A DNA stretch of 64,000 nt from Stieleria magnilauensis (GTDB lineage: Bacteria; Planctomycetota; Planctomycetia; Pirellulales; Pirellulaceae): NCBI GenBank assembly GCA_007753675.1, contig CP036432.1, forward strand, positions 9,643,381 to 9,707,380, given 5' to 3'. Every line of letters begins with the position of its first letter. Within the stretch, counting starts at the first letter, position 1. Positions 26,734 through 36,042 of this stretch are shown here, piece after piece. Below the pieces are notes generated by a model. It saw only the letters and a list, made by a program, of their open reading frames with translations, was not told the origin of the DNA and searched no databases. Both the position numbers and the translations under genes were made by a program.

Positions 26734-27852
26734 TCACTGAATCCTCGACTGCTGAATCAACTGTTTGACGATCTCTTCTCGCGTGCCGGCCTTTTGCAAG
26801 ATCAGACGCTGGCGGTCGGCCCAATCGATTCGGCCGGCGATCTCTCGGACCATCAACAATTCCGATTCGCAATTCAGGTCTTGCGCGACGCCGCGCAATT
26901 TGCCGAGCAAGCGTTCGACGATCTCGGCCACGGTTTTCTCGGAATAGTCAAAGGTGTCGACCAGCGTCGCGGCTACTCCGTAACGCGCCGCCCGCCATTT
27001 GTTTTGCCGCACCATCATCGGGTGGCAGTCGAACTGGTACGTCCCCTCATCGATCCGATCGCTGAGGTACTTGACCAGGCACTGGATCAACGCCGCCAGG
27101 GCACAAACGTGATCGATGTTCCCCGGCATGTCACACATCCTGACTTCGACGGTGCCGAAATTGTGGTGTGGACGCACATCCCACCAGATCTCACGGATCG
27201 TGTTGATGAACCCGGTCTCTTCCATGTGGTTGACCAGCCACACGTATTCACTCCAGTTGCGCATCAGCGTTGGCAAGCCCGCCGTCGGCAGCCCTTCCAT
27301 GACTTTGCTGCGATGCGAGTGCAGCCCCGTGTCACGGTCTTCCCAATAGGGGCTACTCGCCGACAGTGCCAGCAGCAACGGCAGGTGCTGCATGATTCGA
27401 TCGCAGATCATGACAGCTTTGTCGCCCGAATCGACGCCGACGTGGACGTGCAACCCGAACGTGATCAGCCGCCGCGCCATCTCTTGCAGCAATCGGACCA
27501 GTCCGCGATAGCGTTCGTCATCGGTGACGACTTGGTCCTGCCAGTGGCTGAAGGGATGCGTCGCGCCCCACCAGAGCCCGAGTCCTAGATTGTCGGCGGA
27601 ATGTTGCAGGGACCTCAGTTTTCCGGACAGATCCACGCGGGCTTCGGACACCGTGGTGCAGACGCCGCTGATGACTTCGACGCAGGACTGCATCAATTCG
27701 TGCTTGCACGATTCAGAGATGTCGTCGGGCAGGGTCGCCAACAGTTCGCTGCTGCGGTTGGACAGCGCCATCGAATCAGTGTCGACGATCCCGAGTTCCA
27801 ATTCGACCCCGACAGTTTGCGACGTGTTCGAATGAAACTGGAACTTGCTCAT
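26734..27852 (-). CDS. YbdK/GCS2-family carboxylate-amine ligase
   Basis: A 372-residue enzyme of the glutamate-cysteine ligase type 2 family. It has the glutamate-binding VGVELELGIVD near the start, HVHVGV in the middle, WWDVRPHHNFGTVEVRMCD, and an ATP-grasp-like Lys/Arg-rich segment (RQNKWRAARYG). Members of this family show weak gamma-glutamylcysteine ligase activity, and the physiological substrate is often unclear. The ATG at 27852 overlaps the stop of the upstream M20 gene by one base (TGATG); a GTG three bases earlier would overlap by four. It is the last gene of a three-gene operon. Confidence 0.92.
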   Translation of the reverse strand: MSKFQFHSNTSQTVGVELELGIVDTDSMALSNRSSELLATLPDDISESCKHELMQSCVEVISGVCTTVSEARVDLSGKLRSLQHSADNLGLGLWWGATHPFSHWQDQVVTDDERYRGLVRLLQEMARRLITFGLHVHVGVDSGDKAVMICDRIMQHLPLLLALSASSPYWEDRDTGLHSHRSKVMEGLPTAGLPTLMRNWSEYVWLVNHMEETGFINTIREIWWDVRPHHNFGTVEVRMCDMPGNIDHVCALAALIQCLVKYLSDRIDEGTYQFDCHPMMVRQNKWRAARYGVAATLVDTFDYSEKTVAEIVERLLGKLRGVAQDLNCESELLMVREIAGRIDWADRQRLILQKAGTREEIVKQLIQQSRIQ

Positions 27853-29363
27853 CACCGGTCCGGGTCAAAGTAGTTGATGATCGACGCTGCGAATAGTTTA
27901 GCGGCGTGGGCGATGGCATGCTCATCGACATCAAAATTTCCGGTGTGCAGCGGCGCCCCGCCGACCTGATCGCCCGCGACACCCAAGCGGAACATCGCGC
28001 CGGGAACGTGTTCCAAATAAAACGAAAAATCTTCGCTGCCCATACTCGGTTCGTCGATCCAATCGACCGACGCCGGGTTCAGGACTTGGATCGCCGAATC
28101 GTGCAGCAATCGAATCAGCGCCGGGTCGTTCATCACACCCGGGGCGGAGGAACCGAGTCGCAGCCGGACCTCGCATCCCGTTTCGCGCGCCGTCGCTTCG
28201 CCAACGTCTTCGAGCACCTCCAGAGTCCGTCGACGTGCTTCGACGCTCAGTGATCGAAGCGTCCCTTTGATCGTCGCGGTGTCCGGGATGACGTTGGGGC
28301 TGTGTCCCGCGTCGATCATTCCGATCGATAGCACGACGGTATCGTGGGCGTTGATGGCCCGGTGGACACGCCGATAAGCGGACTGAATCCACCGGGTGCA
28401 GGCATCGATCGGGTCGTTGGTCAAGTGCGGCCGTGCGGCGTGGCCTCCCGAACCGATGAATCTGACCTCCAACATGTCACAGGCCGCGGTGAAGGCGTGT
28501 TCTCGCAACCCCACACAGCCGACCTGGCGGGTGGGATCGACGTGCAACGCCAAGACGGCACCGACGTCGGCGAGGGCATGATGATGAATCATGTGCAAGG
28601 CGCCTTCGGCGGTTTCCTCGGCCGGCTGCAAGATCGCCCGCGCCGCGATCGGCCAGGGTAACCTGCCGGTGTGTTGCAACTGCGAGAGCAGCTGCATGGC
28701 GGCGACGATCACGGTCGCATGAACGTCGTGTCCGCAGGCATGCATCACCCCGTCGACCGTGCTGTGGTAGGCGACGGATTTTTCGTCTTGAATCGGCAAC
28801 GCGTCGATGTCGCCGCGGATCGCGATGCGGGGGTGATTCGCCAAAGCTTTGTCGGTCACCATGTCGGCGATCAATCCACGACCGTCACCGGCGACACGAA
28901 TCGGCAGATCCAACTTGGCGAGCAGCGTTTTCAGGTACTGAGTCGTCAGCGTTTCGTGGCCGGAAAGTTCCGGGTGCTGGTGCAGATAGCGACGCAGTGC
29001 AATCCAGCCGCCCCCGAGTTCCTTCGCGGCATCGTTGATCGCTTCGATCCAAGCCTCAGAGTGGGATGCGTCTGATCGGGAAGTCTCCGATCCGAACGTG
29101 TCAGAGCCCGCAGTTTCAGGATCGGCCATGTCTAGCTCTCCGAGCACAGATTCGGAGACAAATGAGCTGGCTGCTGATGCAGGTGCATCGAGTGATCCCT
29201 GGCTGGAAGCATGGTGAGGAGAACGGTCAGAGCGGGCCGCCAACCTGCCAGCGACGACCTCGTCAGGCAGGAGCGACAGAATAACCACTGCAGTGATTCC
29301 GAGCAAACCGAGGGCGGATCCGCTTTCAAACCGATTTCGCGTCGAGGATCTCCGCCGCCACAC
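27852..29363 (-). CDS. M20 family metallopeptidase/amidohydrolase
   Basis: A 503-residue protein. From about residue 103 it is a standard M20D amidohydrolase (IAA-amino acid or hippurate hydrolase type) with HACGHDVHAT, QPAEETAEG and GSEDFSFY metal and active-site segments plus the dimerisation domain. It hydrolyses N-acyl amino acids or small peptides. The first 100 residues hold a hydrophobic helix (about 17-38) and a Ser/Ala-rich stretch, suggesting an anchored, extracytoplasmic enzyme. The GTG at 29363 overlaps the amine oxidase gene by 38 nt. ATG 29129 would drop the anchor, so the start is uncertain. Confidence 0.88.
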   Translation of the reverse strand: MWRRRSSTRNRFESGSALGLLGITAVVILSLLPDEVVAGRLAARSDRSPHHASSQGSLDAPASAASSFVSESVLGELDMADPETAGSDTFGSETSRSDASHSEAWIEAINDAAKELGGGWIALRRYLHQHPELSGHETLTTQYLKTLLAKLDLPIRVAGDGRGLIADMVTDKALANHPRIAIRGDIDALPIQDEKSVAYHSTVDGVMHACGHDVHATVIVAAMQLLSQLQHTGRLPWPIAARAILQPAEETAEGALHMIHHHALADVGAVLALHVDPTRQVGCVGLREHAFTAACDMLEVRFIGSGGHAARPHLTNDPIDACTRWIQSAYRRVHRAINAHDTVVLSIGMIDAGHSPNVIPDTATIKGTLRSLSVEARRRTLEVLEDVGEATARETGCEVRLRLGSSAPGVMNDPALIRLLHDSAIQVLNPASVDWIDEPSMGSEDFSFYLEHVPGAMFRLGVAGDQVGGAPLHTGNFDVDEHAIAHAAKLFAASIINYFDPDR

Positions 29364-30717
29364 GCAGCCCGCTGTTCATGGCACCTTGAATGCTGGGGGT
29401 TTCCCGGTAGTCGCCACAGACGTAGAGATTCGCCGGAGCATGGAGCCCATCGATCTGATCAGCGCGAACGGGCTGGACGACGGGATCCAGATTCAACTCG
29501 GGCAATCCGTACGGGACGCGGATGGTTTGCACCAGATCCCATTGATCGACGTCGTCGCCGAACCAGCGCCGTGCCTGGTCACGAACCGAATCTTCCAACG
29601 CATCGGCCGGTTGCTCGGTCTGAGCATCCGAGATGCTGACCGAAATCAGTGATCGGCCGCCGGAAGCATATTCGGGCGCGACATCGCTGAGCACGACGGC
29701 GGTCTGGATCGGCCCCGTTTCATCACCCCGCAACATCAACAGCTTGCCGGTGTTGGGCGAGCGGTCGGCGACGAAGTACATCGTGGTGGCATCGTTCCAG
29801 CGGGTTGCCAGGTCGGGCGCATCGAGCAATCTCGCCGCGGCGTTGCTTTCGGTCGCGACAACGACGGATGCCGCGTCGAGGTGGCTGCCATCGGTCAGAT
29901 GAATCCGATGGTGTGGGTCAACGTGCTCGATCGATGCGACCGTGGTGTTCAACCGCAACGTTCCGCGCGGAAGGCGTTCGGCCAGCTGTCGCGGAATGGC
30001 AGCCATGCCATCGGCGGGAATGGCGATGTTGCCGGCGGCAAACATGCGAAAAACAAATTCGAACATTCGGCTGGACGTCGAAAGCGATTCGTCCAGAAAA
30101 ACGCCGCCGAGAAATGGCCGAAAGAACTCATCGATCATCGCTTTGGAAAAACCGAGCTGCCCCAGTCGCTGCTCGGTCGACTCGCCGTCGCGATGATACA
30201 AGTCGTGCAGCGATCCCCGTCCGGCCAGAAACCGGGCCTTGGCGATCCGCAATTTGTCCATCAGGGACCCGACCGGGCTGGTCGCGGTGGCCAACGCCTG
30301 CCCCGGTCGACGCCAGGGATCGCCGAGGCGGGCGAACCGACCGCGTTTGCGCACCAACGCCCCGGGCTCGAATGCTCGTAGACGCAGGCCTTCGTAATCG
30401 AGCAACTCGCGGCAAGCCGGGTAGGCGGTCAGCAAGACCTGAAAACCGTGATCCAGTTTCAACCCGTCGACCACGTCCGTCCGGACACGCCCGCCGACGC
30501 GATCGCTGGCCTCCAGCAACGTGACCGGATGACCGCCCTCGGCAAGCCGCTTGGCACAGGACAGCCCCGCCAGCCCCCCGCCGATGATCACCGTGTTGGC
30601 GGGCGAATCGGGGGGATTCGAATTCGTTCCACTGTCAGATTGGATTGCGTTCACGGTTGTTCCGATAGAGTGAAAATCGACGAGCGGGACACCCAGGACG
30701 CCCGGTGCCGTGGGCAT
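29326..30717 (-). CDS. FAD-dependent amine oxidase/protoporphyrinogen-oxidase-like protein
   Basis: A 463-residue flavoprotein. The dinucleotide-binding motif VIIGGGLAGLSCAKRL begins near residue 43, followed by LEASDRVGGRVRTD, the standard NAD(P)-binding/amine-oxidase start. The C-terminal YVCGDYRETPSIQGAMNSG is the FAD-pyrophosphate-contact end of the family. It may oxidise an amine, a carotenoid-like lipid or a porphyrin, and its substrate cannot be read from the sequence. It heads the operon with M20 and YbdK-like genes. Starts at 30717 (ATG) or 30654 (GTG) both keep the fold. Confidence 0.9.
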   Translation of the reverse strand: MPTAPGVLGVPLVDFHSIGTTVNAIQSDSGTNSNPPDSPANTVIIGGGLAGLSCAKRLAEGGHPVTLLEASDRVGGRVRTDVVDGLKLDHGFQVLLTAYPACRELLDYEGLRLRAFEPGALVRKRGRFARLGDPWRRPGQALATATSPVGSLMDKLRIAKARFLAGRGSLHDLYHRDGESTEQRLGQLGFSKAMIDEFFRPFLGGVFLDESLSTSSRMFEFVFRMFAAGNIAIPADGMAAIPRQLAERLPRGTLRLNTTVASIEHVDPHHRIHLTDGSHLDAASVVVATESNAAARLLDAPDLATRWNDATTMYFVADRSPNTGKLLMLRGDETGPIQTAVVLSDVAPEYASGGRSLISVSISDAQTEQPADALEDSVRDQARRWFGDDVDQWDLVQTIRVPYGLPELNLDPVVQPVRADQIDGLHAPANLYVCGDYRETPSIQGAMNSGLRVAAEILDAKSV

Positions 30718-30882
30718 GGCTGCGAACGGCGATTTCGTTCCATCGACGACTGCCCAGGTGGACAGCCCCCCGTTATTGTCTTAAATAGCACCGAGCCCGA
30801 GCAGCGTGTTGAATGACCGACGTCGGATTCTAGCGATCCTTTCCCTTCTCTTCGACCTTCATTCTTTATTGGCCATCGATTC

Positions 30883-31941
30883 ATGCGTGTCATCGTTACC
30901 GGATCCAGCGGATTGATCGGGTCAGCCGCGGTGCGTCATTGGGACGCAGCGGGCGATCAAGTCATCGGCATCGACAACGACATGCGTTCGACTTTTTTTG
31001 GGCCCGACGGCAGCACCCAGTGGAATCAAACGCAGCTGGAAGCAGAAACCCAGAATTTCCGCACCGAGTCCATCGACATTCGTGACCGCGACGCAATCCT
31101 GGACTTGTTCAAGAACGAAACGCCCGATCTGATCATTCACTGCGCCGCACAGCCCTCGCACGACAAAGCGGCCGCGATCCCGTTTCTGGATTTCGAAGTC
31201 AACGCGGTCGGAACGTTGAACCTGTTGGAAGCCACCCGCCGCCATGCGCCCGATGCCGTGTTCTGTCACATGAGCACGAACAAAGTTTACGGCGACGCCC
31301 CCAATGAACTGCCATTGCGAGAACACCCGACCCGCTGGGACTACGCGCGCGAAGAAGACTACCACGGGATCGACGAAACCTGTCGCATCGACCAGACCAT
31401 GCATTCACTGTTCGGCGCCAGTAAAACCGCCGCCGATGTGCTGGCGCAGGAATACGGAAAGTACTTCGGATTGAAGACGGGAATCTTTCGCGGCGGATGT
31501 TTGACCGGGGCAAGCCACAGCGGAGTGGAATTGCACGGTTTCCTCAGCTATCTGGTCCACGTCGCCGTGACGGGAAAACCCTACACGATCTTTGGCTACA
31601 AGGGAAAACAGGTCCGCGACCAAATCGAGTGCTCCGATGTCGTCGGCGCCTTCGAAGCCTTTGCCAATAACCCTCGCCCCGGCGAGGTCTACAACATCGG
31701 GGGCGGACGTGAAAACGCAGCCAGCGTGCTCGAGTGTATCGCGTTGATCGAAGAAATCAGCGGACACCGAATCGAGTACTCAATCGGCGATGAAAATCGC
31801 AAGGGCGATCACATCTGCTACATCAGCGATCTGAGCAAGTTGCGCCGCGACTATCCCGACTGGGACATCCGCGTTTCGCTTCGAGAGATCGTCACACAAA
31901 TGATCGCCAGTGCCGAAGTGCGCCAGGGCAAGACGGCGTAG
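30883..31941 (+). CDS. Extended SDR: nucleotide-sugar (CDP-paratose type) epimerase
   Basis: A 352-residue NAD-dependent epimerase/dehydratase. The Rossmann motif is TGSSGLIGS (6-14), followed by the nucleotide-sugar segments MSTNKVYGD, FRGGCLTG and RDQIECSDVVGAF. The catalytic YxxxK of most family members reads FGASK here (Phe instead of Tyr). It probably acts on a CDP- or UDP-sugar for surface polysaccharide. No glycosyltransferase lies next to it. It is a single gene divergent from the amine oxidase. Confidence 0.9.
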   Translation: MRVIVTGSSGLIGSAAVRHWDAAGDQVIGIDNDMRSTFFGPDGSTQWNQTQLEAETQNFRTESIDIRDRDAILDLFKNETPDLIIHCAAQPSHDKAAAIPFLDFEVNAVGTLNLLEATRRHAPDAVFCHMSTNKVYGDAPNELPLREHPTRWDYAREEDYHGIDETCRIDQTMHSLFGASKTAADVLAQEYGKYFGLKTGIFRGGCLTGASHSGVELHGFLSYLVHVAVTGKPYTIFGYKGKQVRDQIECSDVVGAFEAFANNPRPGEVYNIGGGRENAASVLECIALIEEISGHRIEYSIGDENRKGDHICYISDLSKLRRDYPDWDIRVSLREIVTQMIASAEVRQGKTA

Positions 31942-32140
31942 GTTCCGGCCGCTCACCGGCCGCCACTCTCGATCTGAGGGCAATCGGACAAATGCAAGAC
32001 GGTGCGACACGTGCGTGTTTTTCGACATAGGTTTGGTGTGGTCCGTCATCGGTTTACGAAATGGCCGCCCACCTGAGGCAGCCGTTCTGTGCCAGCCGCC
32101 CTGAGTCGGACAGTCGAAACGAATCGCCCACCTGTCAATC

Positions 32141-32578
32141 ATGAACTCAGCGCCAAACACTGCGATCGACACTTCGGAAACGCCCCCCGTCGCGGAGCAA
32201 GTTGGATTGGGTGTCCCCACCGGCGACGATGAAATCCATTGCCTGATCCCGTCGGCCGACGGCTACACAGGGCCCGAACGTCGTGCCAGCCGTCGGATCC
32301 CGCGAACGCTCGAGATTTCGGTTCAACCCATGGATCTCCAGATGAAGGAGACGGGCCGGTCGTTCTTCGCCATCACGCGTGACATCAGCCAAGGCGGGCT
32401 GGCTTTTTTGAGCTCCCAGAAATCCGACTTTGAAAAAGCGGTCGTGTCGCTCAACGATGGCGTCGCGCCGGGAATCGTCTGTCGGATCTGCCACAGCTCA
32501 TTGGTTCACAGCAGCGGGCCCGAAGAAGTCTGGTTGACGAACGTCGAGTACTTGCACCTCCATCGACCTCGCAAGTAG
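32141..32578 (+). CDS. PilZ-domain protein
   Basis: A 145-residue protein with a disordered N-terminus of about 45 residues and a PilZ domain. The c-di-GMP-binding motifs are RRASRR near residues 47-52 and DISQGG near 84-89, both matching the RxxxR and (D/N)xSxxG consensus. It is probably a cytoplasmic c-di-GMP effector for motility, adhesion or polysaccharide production. It is not in an operon with a cyclase or phosphodiesterase. Confidence 0.88.
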   Translation: MNSAPNTAIDTSETPPVAEQVGLGVPTGDDEIHCLIPSADGYTGPERRASRRIPRTLEISVQPMDLQMKETGRSFFAITRDISQGGLAFLSSQKSDFEKAVVSLNDGVAPGIVCRICHSSLVHSSGPEEVWLTNVEYLHLHRPRK

Positions 32579-32604
32579 CCCAGATCGCCTCCTTGGCCCC
32601 CGCC

Positions 32605-32742
32605 GGGCAACGCTGTGAATTATTTTTCAGCGGTAGGGCGCGAGCCCTCCGGTGTTTCGGGAACGATGAGGGACCGGAGGGCTCGCGCCCTGCCGCTAAC
32701 ACCTCGTCAAACGCAGGGAATCAATGCTTCACAGCGTTGCCC
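32605..32742. repeat. REPIN/MITE-like element, family A, intact copy
   Basis: The element is bounded by perfect 15-bp terminal inverted repeats: GGGCAACGCTGTGAA at 32605-32619 and TTCACAGCGTTGCCC at 32728-32742. Inside, arms of 25 nt at 32629-32653 and 32673-32697 are inverted with one mismatch and flank a 19-nt loop. It encodes nothing. Related copies occur at 43.3 kb (opposite orientation, same loop) and, truncated, at 54.5 kb. Confidence 0.85.
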
Positions 32743-32800
32743 GCTGGTCCCCTGAGCGGACTTCCACGGGTGGTCCGTCTCGACGAGCGGCAGGATTGAT

Positions 32801-32806
32801 TACAAT
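32801..32806 (+). promoter_or_regulatory. Candidate -10 hexamer of the DUF1080 gene
   Basis: TACAAT matches the sigma-70 -10 consensus in five of six positions and lies 74 nt before the ATG of the DUF1080 gene. No good -35 is evident at 17 nt. Confidence 0.3.
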
Positions 32807-32880
32807 TCCTGCATTCGCAGCCGGCGCCACCAATCGCAGAAACGGGCGTTCGGCGTTCCTCCCAGACACCCAGAGCTGAT

Positions 32881-33582
32881 ATGCCCCGCTTCGCTACCGC
32901 GCTCGCCGCGCTCGCCCTTCTGGCCTCCACCGGTTTTTGCCAAGACGATTCGACCACGCCCCCCGAATCCGTCTCCTTGTTCAACGGCAAGGATCTTTCC
33001 GGGTGGATCGGGCGTGCCGATTTGTGGTCGGTCGAAGACGGCCAGATTGTCGGCCGAACCGTCGCCGAAAAACCGCTGCAACAAAACACGTTTTTGATCT
33101 ACACCGGCAGCGAACCGAGCGACTTTGAATTGACGTTCCAATTCAAGATCGAAAACACGAACTCCGGCGTGCAATATCGCAGCAAGATCCTGGACAAGGA
33201 AAAATTTGTCGTCGGAGGTTACCAGGCGGACATCGATTTTTCGAACCGCTACGCCGGGATTCTGTACGAAGAAAAAGGCCGCGGCATCTTGGCCGAACGC
33301 GGTCAGTCGGTCACGATCGACGAGCAGGGCAAGAAAACCCGCAAGACCTTTGCCGACGGAACCAAACTCGGCAACGGCATTCACCCCGGCCAGTGGAACG
33401 AGTATCGCATCGTCGCCAAAGGCAACCACCTGCAGCACTTCATCAACGAAACGATGACGGCCGAAGTGTTCGACAACCAGCCCGGCAAATCCGCTTCATC
33501 GGGCGTGATCGCGTTTCAATTGCACCGGGGCGATCCGATGGTCGTGCGGTTCAAAAACATCGTGCTGCACCCGGCCGAGTAA
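32881..33582 (+). CDS. DUF1080 (3-keto-disaccharide hydrolase family) exported protein
   Basis: A 233-residue protein with a signal peptide (about 1-20) followed by a concanavalin-like DUF1080 domain. It begins SVSLFNGKDLSGWIG, continues with FQFKIENTNSGVQYRSK and QWNEYRIVAKGNHLQHFIN, and ends HRGDPMVVRFKNIVLHP, all standard for the family. Such proteins are secreted hydrolases or sugar-binding proteins highly expanded in planctomycetes. It lies 47 nt before the ECF sigma gene and may share a transcript with it. Confidence 0.93.
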   Translation: MPRFATALAALALLASTGFCQDDSTTPPESVSLFNGKDLSGWIGRADLWSVEDGQIVGRTVAEKPLQQNTFLIYTGSEPSDFELTFQFKIENTNSGVQYRSKILDKEKFVVGGYQADIDFSNRYAGILYEEKGRGILAERGQSVTIDEQGKKTRKTFADGTKLGNGIHPGQWNEYRIVAKGNHLQHFINETMTAEVFDNQPGKSASSGVIAFQLHRGDPMVVRFKNIVLHPAE

Positions 33583-33629
33583 CCGCGGGACGGCTTCCCG
33601 ATCGACTATGATCCCCCTAGGAGCATCTC

Positions 33630-34295
33630 ATGACAAAGTCGATTTGGGCCGGTGACGATCAAACGGAAACCCTGCTGGCCGCTGCGCGGTCGGGCGATTC
33701 CGACGCGGTCAACCGTTTGCTGGAAAAGCACCGGGCGCCGATCCGGCGGCTGATCGAATTGCGTCTGGACCGCAAGGTCCAACGCCGCGTGGACGTCAGC
33801 GATGTCGTTCAAGACGTGATGATCGAAGCCAGCGGTCGGCTCGACAAATACCTGTCCGACCCGGCGATGGCGTTCCACCTTTGGTTGCGCCAAATCGCTT
33901 GGGATCGGATCATCGATACCTATCGGCGGCATCGCGTCAGCGCAAAGCGGAACATGGACCGCGAGCAACCGATGACCTCCCCGGGCGGTCCCGACCAGTC
34001 GACGATGGAGTTGGCCGTCCAACTGTGTGATCCCGGTTTGACACCCGCGACGGCCGCCACGCAACGCGAGATTGCCGCCAAGGTCGAAGCGGCGATCGAA
34101 AAGTTGAATGACCAGGATCGCGAAATCATCCTGATGCGGCACTACGAGCACCTTTCCAACTTGGAAATCGCCGAGGTGCTGGGGCTCAATCCGCCCGCGG
34201 CAAGCATGCGGTACCTCCGCGCCGTGCGTCGATTGCGTGAGGTGCTTCAAGAGGACGACCAGTCGTCATCGACCAGTGATGAGTTTCGCCGGTGA
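33630..34295 (+). CDS. ECF-family RNA polymerase sigma factor
   Basis: A 221-residue sigma-70 family protein. Region 2 spans about residues 12-95 (DVSDVVQDVMIEASGRL and the Trp-containing LWLRQIAWDRIIDTYRRH), and region 4 about 145-205 (LNDQDREIILMRHYEHLSNLEIAEVLG, the helix-turn-helix). It resembles the planctomycete and verrucomicrobial ECF groups encoded with a protein kinase. The kinase gene follows with a 4-nt overlap (GTGA). No anti-sigma gene is visible, so control by the kinase is probable. Confidence 0.93.
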   Translation: MTKSIWAGDDQTETLLAAARSGDSDAVNRLLEKHRAPIRRLIELRLDRKVQRRVDVSDVVQDVMIEASGRLDKYLSDPAMAFHLWLRQIAWDRIIDTYRRHRVSAKRNMDREQPMTSPGGPDQSTMELAVQLCDPGLTPATAATQREIAAKVEAAIEKLNDQDREIILMRHYEHLSNLEIAEVLGLNPPAASMRYLRAVRRLREVLQEDDQSSSTSDEFRR

Positions 34296-35932
34296 GCGAC
34301 CTGTCGGCCCGCGACGAGCAGCGGTTGGCGGACTTGTTGGCCGAGCTGACCGATGCGATCTGCCGCGACCAACCGATCGATTTTGATCGCGTCTGCCGCG
34401 AGAACCCAGACCTGGCCGACGAACTCCGCAAACTATGGGGCGCCGTGTTGGTGACCGACACCGCGGGGATCGCCGCCGATCAGCGGCCGCCGACACCTGC
34501 CGGGGACGACAATCGCTGGCGACGTCTCAAGCTGCCCACCACGATCGGTGACTATGAACTGATCGAAGAGGTCGGACGCGGCGGCATGGGCGTCGTCTTC
34601 CGCGCCCGTCAGATCAGCCTGGACCGTGAAGTCGCGGTCAAGATGATTCTGCGAGGCCGGTTGGCCAGCGACGTCGACCTGGAACGCTTTTTGGCCGAAG
34701 CGGCGGCAACGGCTCGGCTGGTCCATCCAGGCATCGTTCCCGTCTACGAAGTCGGCGACATCGACGGTCGCCCGTTCTTCAGCATGCAGTACATCAAGGG
34801 AGAAACGCTCGCCGATCGGACCGCCCGGGGGCCGCTGCCGCAGCGTGAAGCCGCCCGAATCATCGCCGACGTCGCCCGCGCCGTGCAATTCGCCCACGAC
34901 CAAGGTTTCGTTCATCGCGACTTAAAACCCAGCAACATCCTGCTCACCAAGGAAGGCCAAACGCTGATCACCGACTTTGGGTTGGCCAAAGAATCGGGCG
35001 CCAACGTCAATCTGACCCGCAGCGGCATGCTGGTCGGAACGCCGGCCTACATGTCGCCCGAGCAAGCCGGCGGCAGACGTGAGTTGCTCGGGCCGGCGAC
35101 CGACATCTACAGCCTGGGTTCGATGCTCTACTTCACCCTGACCGGCCGACCACCGTTCGTCGCAGAAACGCCCGTGGAGATGGTGATGCTGGTGATCGAA
35201 CAAGACCCCAGTCCCCCGCGGGCACTCCGCCCGGGACTGGACCGCGATCTGGAGATGATCGTGATTCGCTGTCTGCAAAAACCGATCGATCTGCGTTACG
35301 CCACGGCCGGCGATCTGGCGAAGGATCTGGAGGCCTTTCTGGCCGATGAAGTCGTGGCGGCCCGCAGCGGACGGTTTGCACAAGTGATCGCCAGGATTTT
35401 TCGCGAAACGCACCACGCCGCCGTGCTGGAAAACTGGGGCACGCTTTGGATGTGGCATTCCCTGGTGCTCTTGGTGGCGTGTTATTTGACCTGGCAGCTC
35501 GAATTCTTAGGTTACGAAAATCGATTCATCTACATGGGGCTGTGGACGCTCGGATTGGGCGCGTGGGCGGCCGTGTTTTGGAAATTCCGGCAACGGATGG
35601 GACCGGTAACGTTTATCGAACGCCAGATCGCGCACGTCTGGGGCGGCAGCATGATCGCGATCGGCATGTTGTTTCCGATCGAGTGGCTGCTCGGACTCGA
35701 CGTGCTGGTGCTCTCGCCACTGCTGGGCGTGATCAGCGCGATCGTGTTTGTGGTCAAAGCGGGCATGTTGACCGGCGCGTTTTACTTTCAAGCGATCGCA
35801 CTGTTCGCCGCGTCGCTACTGATGGCCGTCGCACCGCGATGGGCGCATCTGATCTTCGGGATCGTCTCGGCGCTCTGCTTCTTCATCCCCGGATATCAAT
35901 ACTGGCGCAAGAGACAACGACAAGGCGGCTGA
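34292..35932 (+). CDS. Membrane Ser/Thr protein kinase paired with ECF sigma
   Basis: A 546-residue Hanks-type kinase. The first about 80 residues are a sigma/kinase-associated leader. The kinase domain (about 88-345) has the Gly loop GRGGMG (95-100), Lys117, catalytic HRDLKPSN (His208, Asp210) and DFG (228-230), so it should be active. The C-terminal about 160 residues form about six membrane helices, with no periplasmic sensor domain. It uses a GTG start overlapping the sigma gene. The close pairing implies that phosphorylation controls the sigma factor; direct evidence would be needed to show it. Confidence 0.93.
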   Translation: MSDLSARDEQRLADLLAELTDAICRDQPIDFDRVCRENPDLADELRKLWGAVLVTDTAGIAADQRPPTPAGDDNRWRRLKLPTTIGDYELIEEVGRGGMGVVFRARQISLDREVAVKMILRGRLASDVDLERFLAEAAATARLVHPGIVPVYEVGDIDGRPFFSMQYIKGETLADRTARGPLPQREAARIIADVARAVQFAHDQGFVHRDLKPSNILLTKEGQTLITDFGLAKESGANVNLTRSGMLVGTPAYMSPEQAGGRRELLGPATDIYSLGSMLYFTLTGRPPFVAETPVEMVMLVIEQDPSPPRALRPGLDRDLEMIVIRCLQKPIDLRYATAGDLAKDLEAFLADEVVAARSGRFAQVIARIFRETHHAAVLENWGTLWMWHSLVLLVACYLTWQLEFLGYENRFIYMGLWTLGLGAWAAVFWKFRQRMGPVTFIERQIAHVWGGSMIAIGMLFPIEWLLGLDVLVLSPLLGVISAIVFVVKAGMLTGAFYFQAIALFAASLLMAVAPRWAHLIFGIVSALCFFIPGYQYWRKRQRQGG

Positions 35933-36042
35933 GGCAGATTTCCATGGCTCAGCCAAAATCGTCCAAGGACGTCGGTGAACGCCTGCCGGATAACCGCTGA
36001 TCGAGCATTCCTGCCCGTCAGACATCTCCCGACGAGCGAACA

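Larger units (their letters stand above)
32579..32880. other. Intergenic region containing an intact REPIN/MITE-like element
   Basis: This gap between the PilZ and DUF1080 genes is largely occupied by the 138-bp repeat element at 32605-32742. The remainder holds a TACAAT hexamer upstream of the DUF1080 gene. No coding frame is supported. Confidence 0.7.

Noticed and set aside
26641..27588. 315-codon frame opposite the YbdK-like gene
   Set aside because: Antisense to conserved motifs of the ligase; no homology.
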